Assembly (NCBI GenBank): GCA_028275345.1
Contig: JAPWUV010000011.1
Coordinates: 1-64,000 of the forward strand
Direction: 5' to 3'
Origin: a bacterium
Lineage (GTDB): Bacteria > Zhuqueibacterota > Zhuqueibacteria > Oleimicrobiales > Geothermoviventaceae
DNA length: 64,000 nucleotides
Shown here: positions 61,390 through 64,000 of the stretch, in pieces
Layout: each line of letters opens with the position of its first letter
Position numbering within the stretch: position 1 is the first letter of the stretch
The notes under the pieces: generated by a model
Database searches by the model: none
What the model was told of the DNA's origin: nothing
What the model saw: the letters and a program-made list of their open reading frames with translations, nothing else
Position numbers and translations under genes: made by a program

Positions 61390-63777
61390 TCAGCCTTTGA
61401 GCTCGACCACGGTGACGCCTGCATCCCCCTCGTTCCAGGCGCCGAGCCGAGCGCTCCGCACCCGCGGGTCATCGCGCAAGAAACGCTGGATCTCCGTCCG
61501 CAGCCGCCCGGTGCCTTTGCCGTGGACGATCCGTACTGTGGTCAGCCCAGCGAGGACAGCCAAATCCAAGTATCGGTCCACTTTCTCGAGCGCCTCGGGA
61601 ACCGAAAGCCCCCGCAAGTCCACCTCGTCCCGGATCTCGGTGAGGGTATCCACACGATAGCGGGTGCCGCCAGCGCTTCTGCGCGTGCTCCCACCGGCGG
61701 GAGCAAGTTCTTCGGCCGGAACGCGCACCTTCACGCTCCCCGCCTCGACCAGCACTCGGCCGTCGGCATCCGGTTCATCGAGGACCAACGCTTCGGTGCC
61801 GAACTTCTTCCAGATGACCCGGCTCCCTGCCCGCAGCTCCAGCTGGCCCTCGGGCATCTCCTCCACAGGCCTTTCCTCGACGCGCAGGGATTCTAGCTGG
61901 GCCCGGACAAGCTCCCTCTGCTCCTCCAGCCTCCTCCTCGCCTCCCGTATGATCTCCCGCGAGGCTTGTTGCTCCCGGATCTCTCGCACCGTCCGCTCGA
62001 TCAGCGCGTTCACCCCGCGCAGGAGTTCCTGAGCTTCTTCCGCGGCCTTGCGCCGAATTTCCTTCTGTTGAGCCTGGAGCTCGCGGACCATGTCCCGGTG
62101 CTGCCGAATCAATTCCTTGAGCTCTTCTTCCCTCTGCGCCAGACGAGCGCTACGCTCCGCCAGCTCTTTGAGGCGACGATCCAGCTCGACGATCAATCCC
62201 TCCAGCCGGTGCTTCTCTTCGCCCACCCAGTCCCGAGCTCTTCGGACAAGTCCTTCTGGCAGGCCCAAACGGTGGGCAATCTCGAAGGCGTAGCTGGAGC
62301 CGGGAATGCCGATGCGGAAACGGTAGGTGGGACTCAGGGTCTCGGGATCGAACTCCATCGATCCGTTCTCCATGCCGGGATTGCGGTGGGCGAAGGCCTT
62401 CAGCACGCCCAGGTGGGTGGTCACCACCGTCCGTGCGCCCCGACGGGTCAGTTCCTCGAGGATGCTCATCGCAAGGGCTGCCCCCTCTTCTGGATCCGTA
62501 CCTGAGCCAATCTCGTCGATCAAGACCAGGCTCCGCTCCGTGGCTTCTTCCACGATCTCCTTGAGGCGCTGGACACGGGAGCTGAAGGTCGAAAGGTCCA
62601 TCTCCACCGATTGAAGGTCTCCCACGTCAGCGAAGACCTGGTCAGTAAAGGAGACTTCCGTCTCCGGAGCTGCCGGCACGTGAAGGCCCGCATGAGCCAT
62701 GGTGACAATGAGACCCAGTGTCTTCAGCGCGACCGTCTTTCCGCCCGCGTTCGGTCCCGTGACCACGAGGGTGACGAAGTTCTCCCCCAGATCCAGATGC
62801 AGCGGCACCACACGCTGCGGATCCCGCCAGCGAAGAAGCAGTAGCGGATGCCGACCGTCCACGATGCGGTAGCGTCCGTATTCGTTGAAAATGGGCTCGC
62901 TCGCCCTCAGCTCCTGCGAGAAACGGGCCTTGGCGTGGATCCGATCGACCTGCACCAGCACCTGGAAATTCTGGCTGAGTGCGGGAAGCTCTGCGCGCAC
63001 CATGGAGGTCAAACGCCGCAGGATGCGCTCGACCTCTTTCCGCTCCTCGACGCGCAGCTCCCGCACACGGTTATTCAGCTCGAAGGCCTCCACCGGCTCG
63101 ATGAAGTAGCTTTGGCCGCTGGCCGAATGATCGTGGATCAAGCCCGGAACCTTGTTCCGGAACTCCTCTTTCACCATCAGCACCAGGCGGCCGTCGCGAA
63201 TCGTGATCACGTCATCTTGGAGGTAACCCTTCTGCGCCAGTTCCCGCTGGATCGCCTCGACACGACGTCGCGCCGCCTCTTCCGTGGCCAGGATTTGTCT
63301 GCGGAGACGCGCTAGCTCCACACTGGCTCGGTCAAGGACCTCGTAGGTGCGCGGGTCGATCGCGTAGGCGATCTCCTTTTCGAGCCATGTGAAGCTCGAA
63401 ACCGCGCTCACGAGTTGCCAGAGCTCCGGATACTTGTCTTCCTTGGTCCGGAAGTAGCGGTGGACTGCCGACGCCGCAACCGCCACGGAACTTACTTCCA
63501 CCAGTTCCTGCGGCGAAAGGACGCTGTCCTCGATGCCGGCCTTCTTGAGATGCGGACGGACGTCCGGAAAGCTGGAAAACGGGAAAGGATCGTCGAAGTC
63601 CAGGACGCGCCGCATCTCCGACACCAGGGCCTGTTCGCGGCGAATCCATTCCCGGTCGGAGGACGGAGCCGTGCGGGCCAGCTCCTCCCTCCCGGGCTCC
63701 GACAGGGCGTGGCTACAAAGGTGTTCCACCACCCGGGGGAATTCCAGAGCTTCCAGACTCTTTTCCCACCCACTCAT
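61390..63777 (-). CDS. mutS2: Endonuclease MutS2
   Basis: A 795-residue MutS homologue that suppresses homologous recombination and, in some bacteria, rescues collided ribosomes. The ATPase has Walker A TGPNAGGKT and Walker B LVLIDEIGSGTDPEEG. A long coiled coil (LVRRARDWVGEEKHRLEGLIVELDRR and following) separates it from the C-terminal Smr endonuclease domain (VDLRGLSVPEALEKVDRYL, then VRIVHGKGTGRLR). No mismatch-recognition domain is present, as expected. The ATG overlaps the stop of the upstream partial gene (ATGA). Confidence 0.96.
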   Translation of the reverse strand: MSGWEKSLEALEFPRVVEHLCSHALSEPGREELARTAPSSDREWIRREQALVSEMRRVLDFDDPFPFSSFPDVRPHLKKAGIEDSVLSPQELVEVSSVAVAASAVHRYFRTKEDKYPELWQLVSAVSSFTWLEKEIAYAIDPRTYEVLDRASVELARLRRQILATEEAARRRVEAIQRELAQKGYLQDDVITIRDGRLVLMVKEEFRNKVPGLIHDHSASGQSYFIEPVEAFELNNRVRELRVEERKEVERILRRLTSMVRAELPALSQNFQVLVQVDRIHAKARFSQELRASEPIFNEYGRYRIVDGRHPLLLLRWRDPQRVVPLHLDLGENFVTLVVTGPNAGGKTVALKTLGLIVTMAHAGLHVPAAPETEVSFTDQVFADVGDLQSVEMDLSTFSSRVQRLKEIVEEATERSLVLIDEIGSGTDPEEGAALAMSILEELTRRGARTVVTTHLGVLKAFAHRNPGMENGSMEFDPETLSPTYRFRIGIPGSSYAFEIAHRLGLPEGLVRRARDWVGEEKHRLEGLIVELDRRLKELAERSARLAQREEELKELIRQHRDMVRELQAQQKEIRRKAAEEAQELLRGVNALIERTVREIREQQASREIIREARRRLEEQRELVRAQLESLRVEERPVEEMPEGQLELRAGSRVIWKKFGTEALVLDEPDADGRVLVEAGSVKVRVPAEELAPAGGSTRRSAGGTRYRVDTLTEIRDEVDLRGLSVPEALEKVDRYLDLAVLAGLTTVRIVHGKGTGRLRTEIQRFLRDDPRVRSARLGAWNEGDAGVTVVELKG

Positions 63778-64000
63778 TCTCGATTGGACCTTTTCGCAGG
63801 CTTTTGGGGGGTGTACTTGCGGGCAAGCGAATCCACTTCGATCTGTCCCACCTTCCTCCCGATGCTCTCCCCGAGTTCGTCCGCGAAGCTCTTGGTCCCA
63901 GGCCAAAGCGCTCGCACCACGTCGAACGTGATCGGCAAGACGCGCCGGAAAGTGGGCAGCAACGCGGACTCACTCCGGATCTTCTGGCGCGAAGCGGGAA
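63774..64000 (-). CDS. C-terminal part of an unidentified protein, possibly CvpA family
   Basis: An open frame enters from the right edge and ends at 63774, overlapping the mutS2 start by four bases. The visible 74 residues (SESALLPTFRRVLPITFDV ... then a charged tail with LARKYTPQKPAKRS) look like the end of a membrane protein, and CvpA genes are often directly upstream of mutS2. The family is proposed from position more than sequence. Its apparent start inside the window is probably just an internal codon. Confidence 0.45.
   Translation of the reverse strand, partial: PASRQKIRSESALLPTFRRVLPITFDVVRALWPGTKSFADELGESIGRKVGQIEVDSLARKYTPQKPAKRSNRE

Overview
The window is GC-rich bacterial chromosome with dense, mostly co-directional gene runs. 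No phage, insertion sequence or CRISPR array was seen. Three secreted proteins end in a type IX-like sorting domain of the NPFNPTT kind, and they sit with a PorV/PorQ-family protein and a TonB-dependent receptor. Together with ExbB/ExbD/TonB and a BamA-like barrel, this points to a diderm of the Fibrobacterota-Chlorobiota-Bacteroidota (FCB) superphylum. The style of the sorting domains resembles uncultured lineages such as KSB1 or Calditrichota. That placement is inference; the window holds no rRNA.

Bases 1-8430 are on the minus strand: a partial TIGR01777 epimerase, a NUDT22-like Nudix hydrolase, ogt, mtnP, an M20 peptidase, a WbqC-like protein, a DAGK-family lipid kinase and dsbD. Bases 8650-28670 are on the plus strand and form the most distinctive region, a carbohydrate-uptake locus. 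It holds an ABC sugar importer (lipoprotein binding protein and two permeases, no ATPase) and a LacI-family regulator. A CBM9-like repeat protein, a TonB-dependent receptor, a large secreted protein with calcium-loop-like repeats and a PorV-family protein follow. A GH94 phosphorylase and a secreted PF10091 (GH144-like) glycosidase end the region. The importer operon and the regulator gene each carry a sigma70-type promoter followed at once by the same LacI-type palindrome, so one regulator probably controls both. PF10091 and GH94 are also the two glycosidase-type modules of cyclic beta-1,2-glucan synthase, which makes a beta-1,2-glucan (sophoro-oligosaccharide) substrate an attractive but unproven idea.

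Bases 28850-43770 are mainly envelope functions on the minus strand. They comprise an ECF sigma factor whose promoter is framed by a perfect dyad, an exbB-exbD-exbD-tonB operon with its own promoter and terminator, an S41 protease and a GH57 glucanotransferase. A cluster of poorly known membrane, lipo- and secreted proteins and a BamA-like outer-membrane protein follow. Bases 42800-50390 form a conserved run in the order yggS, divIVA, lipoprotein gene, ileS, dksA/traR-like, lspA, rluD. The ileS product looks like the eukaryote-type (IleRS2) enzyme.

Bases 50890-64000 hold zwf-pgl, an M20 deacylase overlapping a GNAT gene, tRNA-Ser(CGA) with a clear promoter and terminator, and a small cysteine-rich DUF6485 protein. 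Further on are a HAD phosphatase, upp with a coupled TPR gene, an isoaspartyl peptidase/asparaginase, a PH-domain membrane protein, an inositol monophosphatase, mutS2, and the 3' end of a gene that may encode CvpA. Several intergenic stretches of 300-720 bases hold no supportable gene and are listed as such.
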